A stretch of 64,000 nt of DNA from Aquabacter sp040049275 (GCF_040049275.1 NZ_JBDZDT010000013.1:42412-106411), one strand, 5' to 3'; counted from the first letter of the stretch, positions 47,784 to 56,731 are shown. Notes: generated by a model not told the origin, from the letters alone. A program made the numbers and translations.

Positions 47784-47997
47784 TGGCGATCCTCCCTTGC
47801 AGGCCGATCAATCCCCAGCCCCGCAGCCATGTCCACCCGCAGGACCTTATGCGACAATGCGCCTCACGGGGGCGGGGTGGGCGTCGGGGGTTGCCAGTCT
47901 TACCTATCGCTCAGCACTCCGGGCCCCTCTGGCGCGGCCAGCAAGCTGGCGCGTGATGTCGGACATGCTCCGACATTCAATGCCGGTGAGGGGTTCC

Positions 47998-48966
47998 GTG
48001 ACCGATCAGTTTGCCCACCCTGTCGTTCGATTGCGCCGCGCCGTGTTCGTGGTGAACCCCCGCGCGCGCCAGGGCGATGCCTCCGTCGATGCCGCGCGGG
48101 CCGTGCTGGAGGCCGGCGGTATCACGCTGCTGGACCAGCCGCTCTCGGGCGACGAGAGCCTGTCCGACATGATCCGCCGCCGGGCGGGCGAATGCGATCT
48201 CGTCATCATCGGCGGGGGCGACGGCACCTTGAACAGCGCCGCGCCCGGCCTCTACGACACCGGCGTCCCCTTGGGCGTGCTGCCGCTAGGCACCGCCAAT
48301 GATTTCGCTCGCACCCTCGGCATCCCCGCCGATCCGCTCGCCGCCGCGCGCCTCATCGCCGATGGAGAGCCGCGCCATGTGGATCTGGGCGAGGTGAACG
48401 GCCATCCCTTTCTCAACGTCGCCAGCATCGGCTTCTCCGCGGACCTTGCCCGCGCGCTGAACGCCGAGGCGAAGAAGCGCTGGGGCAAGCTCGGTTATGC
48501 CATCGTTGCGGCGCGGCTGCTGGCCCAGTCGCGCCTGTTCACTGCCTATATCGAGCATGACGGCACCATCGAGACGGTGCGCACCCTCCAGGCCTCCGTG
48601 GGCAATGGCCGCCATTACGGGGGCGGCATGACCGTCTCGCAGGACGCCACGGCGGACGACGGGACGCTGGATTTCTACAGCCTCGAAGTGGACCATTGGT
48701 GGAAGCTGCTGCTGCTCCTGCCCAGCCTGCGCGAAGGCACGCAGGGCCGCTGGAGCGATGTGCGCACCTTCCGCACCACCCAAGTGGTCATCCGCACCCG
48801 CAAGCCCCGCCCGGTGAATACGGACGGCGAGCTCACCACCTGGACGCCGGCCCATTTCTCCATCCGCCCCGCCGCGCTGCGGGTCTATGCGCCGCCGACC
48901 CCGCCGGGGGATCTCTTGTCTTCCCGCCGTTTCCTTCCCCGCCAACCCCTTTCCCGACAGGATTGA
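47998..48966 (+). CDS. diacylglycerol/lipid kinase (YegS/BmrU-like)
   Basis: This 322 aa kinase belongs to the DAGK catalytic family and phosphorylates diacylglycerol or another lipid alcohol. The motif G-G-G-D-G-T-L-N-S lies at about residues 65-73, preceded by the N-P-R-A-R-Q-G segment near residue 17 and followed by G-T-A-N-D-F-A-R. The GTG at 47998 is chosen because GAGGGG lies 5 nt before it; upstream ATGs at 47956 and 47980 in the same frame are possible. It ends 10 bp before terC on the same strand and may be co-transcribed with it. Confidence 0.88.
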   Translation: MTDQFAHPVVRLRRAVFVVNPRARQGDASVDAARAVLEAGGITLLDQPLSGDESLSDMIRRRAGECDLVIIGGGDGTLNSAAPGLYDTGVPLGVLPLGTANDFARTLGIPADPLAAARLIADGEPRHVDLGEVNGHPFLNVASIGFSADLARALNAEAKKRWGKLGYAIVAARLLAQSRLFTAYIEHDGTIETVRTLQASVGNGRHYGGGMTVSQDATADDGTLDFYSLEVDHWWKLLLLLPSLREGTQGRWSDVRTFRTTQVVIRTRKPRPVNTDGELTTWTPAHFSIRPAALRVYAPPTPPGDLLSSRRFLPRQPLSRQD

Positions 48967-48976
48967 AGAGCGAAAA

Positions 48977-49717
48977 ATGGACTATCTGCTGCAGCTCGCG
49001 AGCGACCCCGCTGCCTGGGTGGCCCTGATCACGCTGATCGCCATGGAAGTGGTGCTCGGCATCGACAACCTCATCTTCATCTCCATCCTCACCAACAAGC
49101 TGCCCGAGGCGCAGCGCTCGCGCGGCCGGCGCATCGGCATCTCGCTGGCGCTGATCCTGCGTCTCGGCCTGCTGGGCACGGTGGCGATCATCGTGCAGCT
49201 CACCCAGCCGATCTTCTCGGTGTTCGGCCACGCCTTCTCCTGGCGCGACATCATCCTCATCGCCGGCGGCCTGTTCCTGGTGTGGAAGGCCACGAAGGAG
49301 ATCCACCACAATGTGGATCACGATGAGGAAGGCGACATGTTCGAGAGCGGCAAGGCCACCATCGCCTTCGGCGCCGCCATCGTGCAGATCCTGATGCTGG
49401 ACCTCGTCTTCTCCATCGACAGCATCATCACCGCCGTGGGCATGACCGACCACATCCCCATCATGATCATCGCCGTTCTGGTGGCGGTGAGCGTGATGAT
49501 GCTCGCCGCCGATCCGCTGGCGCGCTTCATCGAGGCGAACCCCACCGTGGTGATGCTGGCGCTGGGCTTCCTCATCATGATCGGCATGACCTTGATGGCC
49601 GAAGGCTTCGGCTTCCACGTGCCCAAGGGCTATGTCTATGCCGCCATGGGCTTCTCGGCGGCCGTCGAGGGGCTGAACATGCTGGTGCGGCGGCGGAAGA
49701 AGAAGCCCGCGCACTGA
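48977..49717 (+). CDS. TerC family membrane protein
   Basis: This 246 aa membrane protein has about seven hydrophobic helices. The TerC signature E-V-V-L-G-I-D-N-L-I-F is near residue 21 and the second, D-L-V-F-S-I-D-S-I, near residue 145; the acidic residues in both are expected to bind metal. Homologues take part in tellurite resistance or in manganese export during protein secretion. A His/Asp/Glu-rich loop (H-N-V-D-H-D-E-E-G-D) lies between helices. The ATG at 48977 fits the first helix; the upstream frame is overlap with the lipid kinase gene. A long hairpin follows the stop codon. Confidence 0.92.
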   Translation: MDYLLQLASDPAAWVALITLIAMEVVLGIDNLIFISILTNKLPEAQRSRGRRIGISLALILRLGLLGTVAIIVQLTQPIFSVFGHAFSWRDIILIAGGLFLVWKATKEIHHNVDHDEEGDMFESGKATIAFGAAIVQILMLDLVFSIDSIITAVGMTDHIPIMIIAVLVAVSVMMLAADPLARFIEANPTVVMLALGFLIMIGMTLMAEGFGFHVPKGYVYAAMGFSAAVEGLNMLVRRRKKKPAH

Positions 49718-49728
49718 GGGGGGTTGCC

Positions 49729-49766
49729 AGGCATGCCCCGCCGATCCGCATCAGCGGGGCATGCCT
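49729..49766 (+). terminator. candidate terminator after terC
   Basis: Perfect 13-nt arms AGGCATGCCCCGC and GCGGGGCATGCCT enclose a 12-nt loop, 11 bp after the terC stop codon. No T tract follows, so efficiency is uncertain. Confidence 0.5.
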
Positions 49767-49775
49767 CTAGGAGAG

Positions 49776-49871
49776 CCGTCATGCCCGGGCTTGACCCGGG
49801 CATCCACGCCTCTCCCTTAAGCCGCACCTAGCGGAACCGCGTGGATGGCCGGGTCAAGCCCGGCCATGACG
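49776..49871. repeat. double-hairpin intergenic repeat, family A
   Basis: This canonical copy starts CCGTCATGCCCGGGC and ends GGCCATGACG. It directly follows the hairpin after terC in the 278-bp gap before the next gene. Confidence 0.85.
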
Positions 49872-49995
49872 ATTTCCGGCTTCATTCTCTGCTCATCTTC
49901 GCCCGTCGCGTGACCGCGGGAACCCCAGCCCCCGCCCACGCTTGATGAATGAAGGCTCGACGCCAATCGGCCGCATTCATCGGGGGTGTCACGGC

Positions 49996-51081
49996 ATGGC
50001 ACGTATCATCGCCTTCCTCCTCCTGGCGGGCAGCCTCGCGGGCCTTGCGCCCTGGGCGCTCCCGGCGGCGCGGGACGGCGTGCGGCTGGTGATGGGCAGG
50101 AATGATCCCGCAACCCTCGCCGATCTCGCACTGAAGGCCCGCACACCGGCGCAGACCGAGGCGGATATCGCCTCCGCGCTGGCGGCTGACGATCCCGATC
50201 TTGCCGCGTCCACGCTGGAATGGGCGGACGCACGGGGCTTTGCCATCTCGCCCGAGCAGCGCGCGAAGGTGGCGGCCGCCCGCACCGACGCGGCCCTGGC
50301 GCTGCATGCCGCCCGCAAGTTCAGCCGGGGCTTCGTCACCGGCGCCCCCGACGACCTGCCGGGCCTTGCCGGCGCTGCGGCGGGCGACCTCACCGCCTGG
50401 GGCGATCTGCGCGATGCTGCCGGAGAAGGGTGGAAATACGCCCATGGCGAAGAGGTGGACCCTCTGGTGCTCGGCCTTTCCGCCACCGGCCTCGCCCTCA
50501 CCGCCGGCACTTATGCGACCCTTGGCGGGGGCGTTCCCGCCCGCATGGGCATCAGCCTGGTGAAGGCGGCGAAGCGCACCGGCAAGCTCTCCGCTCCGTT
50601 CGCCGCCTATCTCACCCATCTCGTGCGCGACAGCGTGGACCTTTCCGCCCTGCGGCGGGCCGGCGGCACGCTGGATGCCGCCGCCCTGAAGGGCGTGGTG
50701 CGGCCCCAGGGCGTGGCCCGCGTGGCGCGTCTCATGGACGATCTCGGCACGGTCCAGGCGAAGGCCGGTACCCGCGCGGCGTTCGAGGGGCTTGCGCTGG
50801 TGGAGAACGGCAATGACGTCTCCCGCCTTGCCCGGCTCTCCGAGAAGAAAGGCGGGCAGACGCTTTTCATCCTGCGCGCGGCGGGGCGCGGCGCGCTGAT
50901 GGTGACGGGCGCGGTGTTGTCCTTCCTCTGGTGGGGCTTTGGCGCGCTGTTCTGGGTGGTCGGCCTCATCTCGGCTTTCAACGGCCTGTGCGTTTCGCTG
51001 GTGCGCCCGCTCTGGCGCCGCAAGCGCCGCGCTTCCCTCTCGCCCCGAGCCGAATTAGGGTCCGCCGCGCATAAGACCTAG
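49996..51081 (+). CDS. membrane protein of unknown function
   Basis: This 361 aa protein of no recognised family has an N-terminal hydrophobic helix (M-A-R-I-I-A-F-L-L-L-A-G, a signal or anchor), a helical Ala-rich region (about 40-150) and a Gly/Leu/Thr hydrophobic patch near 160-185. A long hydrophobic hairpin lies near 300-345 (F-L-W-W-G-F-G-A-L-F-W-V-V-G). A basic cytoplasmic tail R-R-K-R-R follows. The large middle part is probably periplasmic. The start at 49996 is chosen for the signal; an ATG 51 bp upstream is in frame. The next gene begins 8 bp downstream, so it is probably in an operon with the alpha/beta hydrolase. Confidence 0.75.
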   Translation: MARIIAFLLLAGSLAGLAPWALPAARDGVRLVMGRNDPATLADLALKARTPAQTEADIASALAADDPDLAASTLEWADARGFAISPEQRAKVAAARTDAALALHAARKFSRGFVTGAPDDLPGLAGAAAGDLTAWGDLRDAAGEGWKYAHGEEVDPLVLGLSATGLALTAGTYATLGGGVPARMGISLVKAAKRTGKLSAPFAAYLTHLVRDSVDLSALRRAGGTLDAAALKGVVRPQGVARVARLMDDLGTVQAKAGTRAAFEGLALVENGNDVSRLARLSEKKGGQTLFILRAAGRGALMVTGAVLSFLWWGFGALFWVVGLISAFNGLCVSLVRPLWRRKRRASLSPRAELGSAAHKT

Positions 51082-51089
51082 AGGATGCG

Positions 51090-51842
51090 ATGCCGACCTT
51101 CTCCTCCGACGGACTGGACCTTGCCTATGTGGAGGAGGGGCAGGGCGATCCGATCCTTTTGATCCACGGCTTCGCCTCCACCAAGGAGGTGAACTGGATC
51201 AACACGTCCTGGTTCAAGACGCTGACGGGGGACGGCCGGCGCGTCATCGCCTTCGACCATCGCGGCCATGGCGGCTCGGCAAAGCTCTACGACCCCAACC
51301 AGTACGACACCCGCCTCATGGCCAAGGATGCGCTGCGCCTGCTGGAGCATCTGCGCCTCCAGCGCGCCGACATCATGGGCTATTCAATGGGCGCCCGCGT
51401 CACCGCCCAGATGGCGCTGCTTTATCCCGAGGCCGTGCGCTCGGCCATCATGGGCGGGCTCGGCATCCATCTGGTGGACAGCATAGGCCTGCCCACCTCC
51501 ATCGCGGAGGCCCTCGAGGCGCCAAGCCTTGACGACGTGACCGACCCCATGGGCCGCATGTTCCGTGCCTTCAGCGACGCCAACAAGGCGGACCTCAAGG
51601 CGCTCGCCGCCTGCATCCGCGGCTCGCGCCAGATCCTGACGCGCGAGCAGGTGGGGGAAATCCGCGTGCCTGCGCTGGTCGCCGTGGGCACCCGCGATAC
51701 CATCGCAGGCGATCCCCACGCACTTGCCGCCTTGCTGCCGAAGGGCGAGGCGCTGGACATCCCGAACCGGGACCACAACCCCGCCGTGGGCGACAAGGTG
51801 TTCAAGCAGGCAGTGCTGGAGTTCCTGGCCCGCAGGCCGTGA
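51090..51842 (+). CDS. alpha/beta hydrolase
   Basis: This 250 aa serine hydrolase has the canonical fold. The nucleophile is Ser99 in M-G-Y-S-M-G-A-R, the oxyanion region L-I-H-G-F-A-S lies near residue 24, and the acid and base are in V-G-T-R-D-T and R-D-H-N-P-A. The substrate is unknown. It lies 8 bp after the membrane-protein gene and 85 bp before cysE; this hydrolase-cysE-DUF3126 order is, from memory, common in Hyphomicrobiales, which suggests conserved but unexplained linkage. Confidence 0.9.
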   Translation: MPTFSSDGLDLAYVEEGQGDPILLIHGFASTKEVNWINTSWFKTLTGDGRRVIAFDHRGHGGSAKLYDPNQYDTRLMAKDALRLLEHLRLQRADIMGYSMGARVTAQMALLYPEAVRSAIMGGLGIHLVDSIGLPTSIAEALEAPSLDDVTDPMGRMFRAFSDANKADLKALAACIRGSRQILTREQVGEIRVPALVAVGTRDTIAGDPHALAALLPKGEALDIPNRDHNPAVGDKVFKQAVLEFLARRP

Positions 51843-51927
51843 AGGGCCGCCCCGCGTCCGCCGGGGTGCGCCCATGCCTCCGGCTGTGCTAGAAGTGTGG
51901 CGAAAACGATCCATTCGGGAGGCAGGA

Positions 51928-52797
51928 ATGCCCCAATCCCTGTTCCAGACGCCGGTTCCGGCCGTCGCGAAAGTGTCGAACGAGCGTTGGCACGACGTGG
52001 TGGACCCGGTCTGGGCGCGCCTGCGCAACGAGGCCGACGAGGCGTCCGGCAAGGAGCCGCTGCTGGCGGGCTTCTTCATCGGCGCCGTGCTCGGCCATAA
52101 CAGCCTGGAAGGTGTGATCGGCGCCCGCATCGCCGCGCGGCTCGACCATGCGGAAATGCCCGGCTCCATCATCCGCGCCGCCTATCACGAGGCGGTGGCG
52201 GGTGACCGGTCCATCTCCCAGGCGGTGCGCGCCGACATCATGGCCGTGGTGGACCGCGACCCCGCCGCCACCCGCACGCTCGAGCCCGTGCTCTATTTCA
52301 AGGGTTTCCACGCGCTCCAGACTCATCGCCTCGCCCATTGGCTGTGGACGCAGGGGCAGCGGGACTTCGCCCTCTATCTCCAGAGCCGCGCCTCCTCCGT
52401 GTTCGACGTGGACATCCACCCGGCGGTGCCCGTGGGCCGGGGGATCTTCCTCGACCACGCCACCGGCATCGTCGTCGGCGCGACCGCGGTAATCGAGGAT
52501 GACGTGTCCATCCTCCAGGGTGTGACCCTGGGGGGCACCGGCAAGGAAACCGGCGACCGGCACCCCAAGATCCGCCGCGGCGTGCTGATCGGCGCGGGGG
52601 CCAAGATCCTCGGCAATATCGAGGTGGGTCATTGCGCCCGCATCGCCGCCGGCTCCGTGGTGCTGAAGCCTGTGCCGCACAACACCACGGTCGCCGGCGT
52701 GCCCGCCAAGGTGGTGGGCGAGGCGGGCTGCGCCGAGCCGGCGCGGGCCATGGACCAAATGTTCGACGACCATATCTTCGCCGGCGCCGATATCTGA
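51928..52797 (+). CDS. cysE: serine O-acetyltransferase CysE
   Basis: CysE makes O-acetylserine from serine and acetyl-CoA, the first step of cysteine synthesis. It is 289 aa, with an N-terminal helical domain (about 20-150) and a C-terminal left-handed beta helix of hexapeptide repeats. The active-site segments D-I-H-P-A, F-L-D-H-A-T-G and G-G-T-G-K-E-T-G-D-R-H-P are present. The start at 51928 follows GGGAGGCAGGA; the longer frame upstream overlaps the hydrolase gene. Feedback inhibition by cysteine is usual for the family. Confidence 0.96.
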   Translation: MPQSLFQTPVPAVAKVSNERWHDVVDPVWARLRNEADEASGKEPLLAGFFIGAVLGHNSLEGVIGARIAARLDHAEMPGSIIRAAYHEAVAGDRSISQAVRADIMAVVDRDPAATRTLEPVLYFKGFHALQTHRLAHWLWTQGQRDFALYLQSRASSVFDVDIHPAVPVGRGIFLDHATGIVVGATAVIEDDVSILQGVTLGGTGKETGDRHPKIRRGVLIGAGAKILGNIEVGHCARIAAGSVVLKPVPHNTTVAGVPAKVVGEAGCAEPARAMDQMFDDHIFAGADI

Positions 52798-52864
52798 CAC
52801 GCGGGAGCATCCCGCATTCGTGGCCGCGGTCTCGCGGCCATTCGTACCCCTGGAGGACTGACGT

Positions 52865-53074
52865 TTGGAAAAGACCGAGCTGGAACGCGTGCAGCGCTAT
52901 CTTCGCACCTTGTTCGGCAACCCGCAGATCAAGGTGACCGCGCGGCCGAAGAAGAAGGATTCCGCCGAGGTCTATCTCGGGGACGAGTTCATCGGCGTCC
53001 TGTTCAAGGACGATGAGGACGGCGACCTGTCCTACAATTTCCAGATGGCCATCCTGGACGCCGATCTGGACTGA
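52865..53074 (+). CDS. DUF3126 family protein
   Basis: This is a 69 aa acidic protein of a small alphaproteobacterial family. It begins with TTG behind TGGAGGAC, and the segments K-K-D-S-A-E-V-Y-L-G-D-E and F-N-F-Q-M/Y-N-F-Q-M with A-I-L-D are family-like. There is no cysteine, signal or membrane segment. Its constant position after cysE suggests a role linked to sulfur or cysteine metabolism, but none is established. A hairpin terminator follows the stop. Confidence 0.9.
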   Translation: MEKTELERVQRYLRTLFGNPQIKVTARPKKKDSAEVYLGDEFIGVLFKDDEDGDLSYNFQMAILDADLD

Positions 53075-53080
53075 GCACAT

Positions 53081-53108
53081 CGCTCCCCGGCGCGCCCGGG
53101 GAGCGTTT
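53081..53108 (+). terminator. rho-independent-like terminator after DUF3126 gene
   Basis: Perfect 10-nt arms CGCTCCCCGG and CCGGGGAGCG with a 5-nt loop are followed by TTT. It lies 6 bp after the stop codon and should end the cysE transcript. Confidence 0.65.
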
Positions 53109-53182
53109 CGACCCCGGCGCTCTCTTCCCTCGCGCCGCGGCTGGGGCTAGATCGGGAATACAGAATACCCCGAGGTTTCCCC

Positions 53183-53959
53183 GTGTCCTTCCTCAACTTT
53201 TCCGGCGAGCGCTTCCGCATCGCCCTCAACGGCGCGGAGACGGCGCCGCCTCTGGTGCTGGCCCATTCGCTCGGCACGTCGCTGGAGATGTGGGACAGTG
53301 TGGTCCCGGCGCTCTCGCGCCACTTCCGCGTGATCCGCTACGACGCGCGCGGCCACGGCCAGAGCGCCGCGCCGGACGCGGTCTATTCCATGGGCGATCT
53401 CGGCCGCGACCTCATCAATATCCTGGATGCGCTGAATATCCCCGCAGCACATCTGTGCGGCCTCTCCTTGGGGGGCATGGTGGGCCAGTGGATGGCGCTC
53501 AACGCGCCGCAGCGCCTGAAGCGCATGGTCATCGCCAACACCACCGCCCATGCCGGCCCGCCGCGTTTGTGGGAAGGGCGCATCAAGCATATCCGCCGCG
53601 CCGGCACCGCCTCGGTGGCCGATGCGGTGATCGACAGCTGGTTCACGCCGGAGTTCCGCGCAGCGCAGCCGGAAAAGGTGGCGCCGGTGCGCCAGATGAT
53701 CGTGGACACGCCGGCCTCGGGCTATATGGGCACGAGCTGCGCCATGCGGGACATGGATTTCCGCGCTGCGCTGGCGCACGTCGCCGTCCCCGCCATGGTG
53801 ATCATCGGCGCCCGCGACCGCTCCACCCCGCCGGAATGGGGCGAACTGATCGCAAAGCACATTCCCGGCGCCCGGCGCGAGGTGCTGGACTGCGCCCACA
53901 TGTCGTCCATCGAGATGCCGGAAGCTTTCGCGGGCCTGGTTGAAGGCTTTCTGAAGTGA
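53183..53959 (+). CDS. pcaD: alpha/beta hydrolase, 3-oxoadipate enol-lactonase-like (PcaD)
   Basis: This 258 aa alpha/beta hydrolase looks most like PcaD, which opens 3-oxoadipate enol-lactone in the beta-ketoadipate pathway. The nucleophile is Ser95 in C-G-L-S-L-G-G-M, and acid and base lie in G-A-R-D-R-S-T and C-A-H-M-S-S. The segment A-H-S-L-G-T-S-L-E-M-W-D near residue 27 is characteristic of PcaD. The start is GTG behind CGAGG. No other pca gene except the thiolase 34 kb away is in the window, so another lactone or ester substrate is possible. Confidence 0.75.
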   Translation: MSFLNFSGERFRIALNGAETAPPLVLAHSLGTSLEMWDSVVPALSRHFRVIRYDARGHGQSAAPDAVYSMGDLGRDLINILDALNIPAAHLCGLSLGGMVGQWMALNAPQRLKRMVIANTTAHAGPPRLWEGRIKHIRRAGTASVADAVIDSWFTPEFRAAQPEKVAPVRQMIVDTPASGYMGTSCAMRDMDFRAALAHVAVPAMVIIGARDRSTPPEWGELIAKHIPGARREVLDCAHMSSIEMPEAFAGLVEGFLK

Positions 53960-54042
53960 GCGCTTTCCCTTGAAAACGACACCGCAGTGACACCGAATGG
54001 TGTTTACTGGGCAGCAGTATTTGAGGTGAGTGGGGAAGGACC

Positions 54043-55209
54043 ATGGCCGGCGACACCAGCAGAACGGGGCACGGGGCGCACGACCATGCCGGTCACGATC
54101 ATGGTGAGCATGACCACGACCATGCGGGCCATGGGGAGGAGCATGCCGGCCACAAGCATGGCACCCACGCTGCGGAGGCCTATAAGGGGCATTCCCACGA
54201 AAAGCATGCCCCGGAAAAGCAAGCCCACGAAGGCCACGATCACGAAGACCATGACCACGAGGCCCATGCCGGCCATTCCCATGGCGGGCACTCCCATGGG
54301 GGCCATTCGCACGCGGGGCACGATCATGCCCATGCCATGCCGAAATCCCTGCGCGCCTTCGCCATCGGCGCCTCGGTCAATTTCGGCTTCGTGATCATCG
54401 AGGCCGTCTTCGGCTTCCTCTCCGGCTCGCTCTCCCTGCTCGCCGATGCGGGCCACAATCTGTCCGACGTGCTCGGCCTGCTCCTGGCCTGGGCGGCCGC
54501 GTGGCTGTCGACCCGGCCGCCCACCGCCAAGCGCACCTTCGGCTTCGGCCGCTCCTCCATCCTGGCCGCGCTGGCGAACGCCATCATTTTGCTGCTGGGC
54601 ACCGGCGGCATCATCGTCGAGGCCGTCTCGCGCCTGTCCGATCCCCAGCCCGTGGAAACCGGCATCGTGATGATCGTGGCGCTCATCGGCATCGGCGTGA
54701 ATTTCGGCACGGCCCTCCTCTTCATGGCGGACCGCAAGAGCGACCTGAATGTGCGCGGCGCCTTCGTGCATCTGGTGGCGGACGCGGCGGTGTCCCTGGG
54801 CGTTGTGATCGCGGCGGCCGTCATCGCCTTCACCGGCTGGCTGTGGCTCGACCCGCTGGTCAGCCTCGCCATTGCCGCCGCCATCATCCTCGGCACCTGG
54901 GGCCTGTTCCGCGACAGCGTGGACATGGCCATGGATGCGGTGCCCGCGGGCATCGACCGGGCGGATGTGGAGGCCTATCTCTCCAAGCGCCCGGGCGTCA
55001 CCGAAGTGCATGATCTGCACATCTGGGCGCTCTCCACCACCGAGAATGCGCTGACCGCCCATCTGGTGCGACCCGGCGCGGCGCTCGACGACGCTTTCCT
55101 GGCTGAGACCTGCGCGGGGCTGAAGGAGAAGTTCCAGATCGGCCATGCGGCGATCCAGGTGGAGGCGGGCGAACTGCCCTGCGCCCTCGCGCCGGCCCAT
55201 GTGGTGTGA
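54043..55209 (+). CDS. cation diffusion facilitator with His-rich N-terminus
   Basis: This 388 aa CDF-family exporter of zinc, cobalt or cadmium exchanges metal for protons in the inner membrane. Residues 1 to about 98 are extremely His-rich (about 31 His, mostly G-H-D-H and G-H-S-H units). Six hydrophobic helices follow from about 103 to 300, with metal-site motifs L-L-A-D-A-G-H-N-L-S-D in helix 2 and H-L-V-A-D-A in helix 5. A cytoplasmic C-terminal domain (about 305-388) ends in the usual dimerisation fold, with E-V-H-D-L-H-I-W. The His-rich tail probably buffers or senses metal. No regulator is adjacent. Confidence 0.93.
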   Translation: MAGDTSRTGHGAHDHAGHDHGEHDHDHAGHGEEHAGHKHGTHAAEAYKGHSHEKHAPEKQAHEGHDHEDHDHEAHAGHSHGGHSHGGHSHAGHDHAHAMPKSLRAFAIGASVNFGFVIIEAVFGFLSGSLSLLADAGHNLSDVLGLLLAWAAAWLSTRPPTAKRTFGFGRSSILAALANAIILLLGTGGIIVEAVSRLSDPQPVETGIVMIVALIGIGVNFGTALLFMADRKSDLNVRGAFVHLVADAAVSLGVVIAAAVIAFTGWLWLDPLVSLAIAAAIILGTWGLFRDSVDMAMDAVPAGIDRADVEAYLSKRPGVTEVHDLHIWALSTTENALTAHLVRPGAALDDAFLAETCAGLKEKFQIGHAAIQVEAGELPCALAPAHVV

Positions 55210-55260
55210 GGGGAAGCGGCCGCGGCCCCTGACGATTGCGGCTGAGCTTAATCCTCTCCA

Positions 55261-55357
55261 CCGTCATGCCCGGACTTGACCCGGGCATCCACGGGGCGCT
55301 GCAAGTGCAGGCTTAAGGGATAAATGTGGATTCCCGGATCAAGTCCGGCGATGACGG
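55261..55357. repeat. double-hairpin intergenic repeat, family A
   Basis: It starts CCGTCATGCCCGGAC and ends GATGACGG, with a 40-bp middle. It lies between the convergent cation exporter gene and fdsD. Confidence 0.8.
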
Positions 55358-55398
55358 CTGTACTTAGGCCGCGCCGCCCACGCGAAGGCCGGCGAAAC

Positions 55399-55632
55399 TC
55401 ACGCCGCCTTGACCGGCTTCAGTCCGTCCAGCGCTTCCCTAGCGATGGGCGAGAGGCCCTCTCCGCCATGGGCGATATGATCGGCGATGCCGGCCCGCAT
55501 GCGCGGGTCCCAGAACTTCTGGATATGGTCCCGCGTGCCCGCCACCGCCGCCTCATAGGGCTGGCTGGAGAAGAAGGTCGCGATCTGGTTCGCCATATAG
55601 ACGAGGCGGTCGTTGGTGGTCTTATGCGACAT
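55399..55632 (-). CDS. fdsD: formate dehydrogenase delta subunit FdsD
   Basis: FdsD is the small accessory or stabilising subunit of soluble NAD-dependent molybdenum formate dehydrogenase. It is 77 aa. The segments L-V-Y-M-A-N-Q-I-A-T-F-F and K-F-W-D-P-R-M-R are family hallmarks. It is the last gene of the operon and overlaps fdhD by 11 nt. Confidence 0.95.
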   Translation of the reverse strand: MSHKTTNDRLVYMANQIATFFSSQPYEAAVAGTRDHIQKFWDPRMRAGIADHIAHGGEGLSPIAREALDGLKPVKAA

Positions 55633-56476
55633 GGGCCTGCCGTGAGGATTTGCCCGGCGCGATGCGGCGGGGATGGGTGAAGACTTCGAAGCCGTCGGAA
55701 CGCACGATGGCGGCGAGGGTGATGCTGGCGGCGTCCGCCGTGCGGATGGCGAGCGAGGTGGGCGCGGAGACGGCGGCGATCACGCCCACCCCCAGCACCG
55801 CCGCCTTCTGCACCATCTCGATGGAGACGCGGCTGGTGAGGAGCAGCAGGCCGCGCGCGGGCTGGGCGTCGAGCACCACCACCTTGCCCACCAATTTATC
55901 GAGGGCATTGTGGCGGCCCACATCCTCGCACACCGCCAAAAGCCCGCGCCCCGGCTCGAAATAGCCGGCGGCATGGACCGCGCGGGTCTCGTGGTTCAGC
56001 GCCTGGGCCGGGCCGAGAAGGGCCATGGCCTCCAGCAGCGCCTCGGGGGTGAAGACGGCGTCGGACGTCACCTGCGCGGCCGGCCGGATGGCCTCTGCAA
56101 GGCTCTCCACCCCGCACAGGCCGCAGCCGGTGGGGCCGGCCAGATGCCGGCGGCGGGCGGAGAGATGTTTCATCTTCTCCTCCGCGATCCACATGCGGGC
56201 CTCGATGCCCTCCTCCACCGCGATCACGTCCAGGCCGAGGAGGTCAGCGGGGGAGGCGATGATGCCTTCGGTCAGCGAGAAGCCCAGCGCGAAATCGGCG
56301 ATGTCGAGGGGCGTCGCCATCATCACGGCCTGGGTGGTGCCGTTATAGGTGAGCGCCACCGGAGTCTCCTCCGGCACCGCCCGTTCCCCGCGCGCGGTCA
56401 CGCCTTCGCGCCACGCATCGCGGGCAATCCGGCGGACGGGATCGGGGAAATCGGGGATGATGAAATCGTCAGGCAT
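55622..56476 (-). CDS. fdhD: formate dehydrogenase accessory sulfurtransferase FdhD
   Basis: FdhD (FdsC in this operon type) transfers sulfur from a cysteine desulfurase to the molybdenum cofactor, which activates formate dehydrogenase. It is 284 aa from the ATG at 56476; a GTG three codons upstream is an alternative. The sulfur-carrying motif C-G-L-C-G-V-E-S-L is present near residue 117, and the later segments E-D-V-G-R-H-N-A-L-D-K and L-T-S-R-V-S-I-E-M-V-Q-K-A are strongly conserved. It follows fdsA after 255 bp that hold a family B repeat. Confidence 0.96.
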   Translation of the reverse strand: MPDDFIIPDFPDPVRRIARDAWREGVTARGERAVPEETPVALTYNGTTQAVMMATPLDIADFALGFSLTEGIIASPADLLGLDVIAVEEGIEARMWIAEEKMKHLSARRRHLAGPTGCGLCGVESLAEAIRPAAQVTSDAVFTPEALLEAMALLGPAQALNHETRAVHAAGYFEPGRGLLAVCEDVGRHNALDKLVGKVVVLDAQPARGLLLLTSRVSIEMVQKAAVLGVGVIAAVSAPTSLAIRTADAASITLAAIVRSDGFEVFTHPRRIAPGKSSRQAHVA

Positions 56477-56566
56477 GATGGGCACCGCGCAAGGCCGATG
56501 CCTTCAAGGTTGTGTGGATTGGTGTGAAGTTCAAGCGGGCGGTCGCCGCAGGGGCGCACCACCATT

Positions 56567-56687
56567 CCCTCTCCCGCTTGCGGGGGAGGGTTAGGGAGGG
56601 GGCACTCAAGCAGAGCACAGCTGCGAAATTCGAAGGGGGCGCACCATTTCCCTCTCCCCAGCCCTCCCCCGCAAGCGGGAGAGGGAG
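56567..56687. repeat. paired hairpin repeat, family B
   Basis: CCCTCTCCCGC-TTGC-GGGGGAGGG and a mirror-image partner lie about 70 bp apart. The unit sits between fdsA and fdhD and enlarges an otherwise compact operon. Confidence 0.78.
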
Positions 56688-56731
56688 CGCGGTGCGCAAA
56701 CCGGAGAGGGCAGACATCGAAGCCGACCCGC

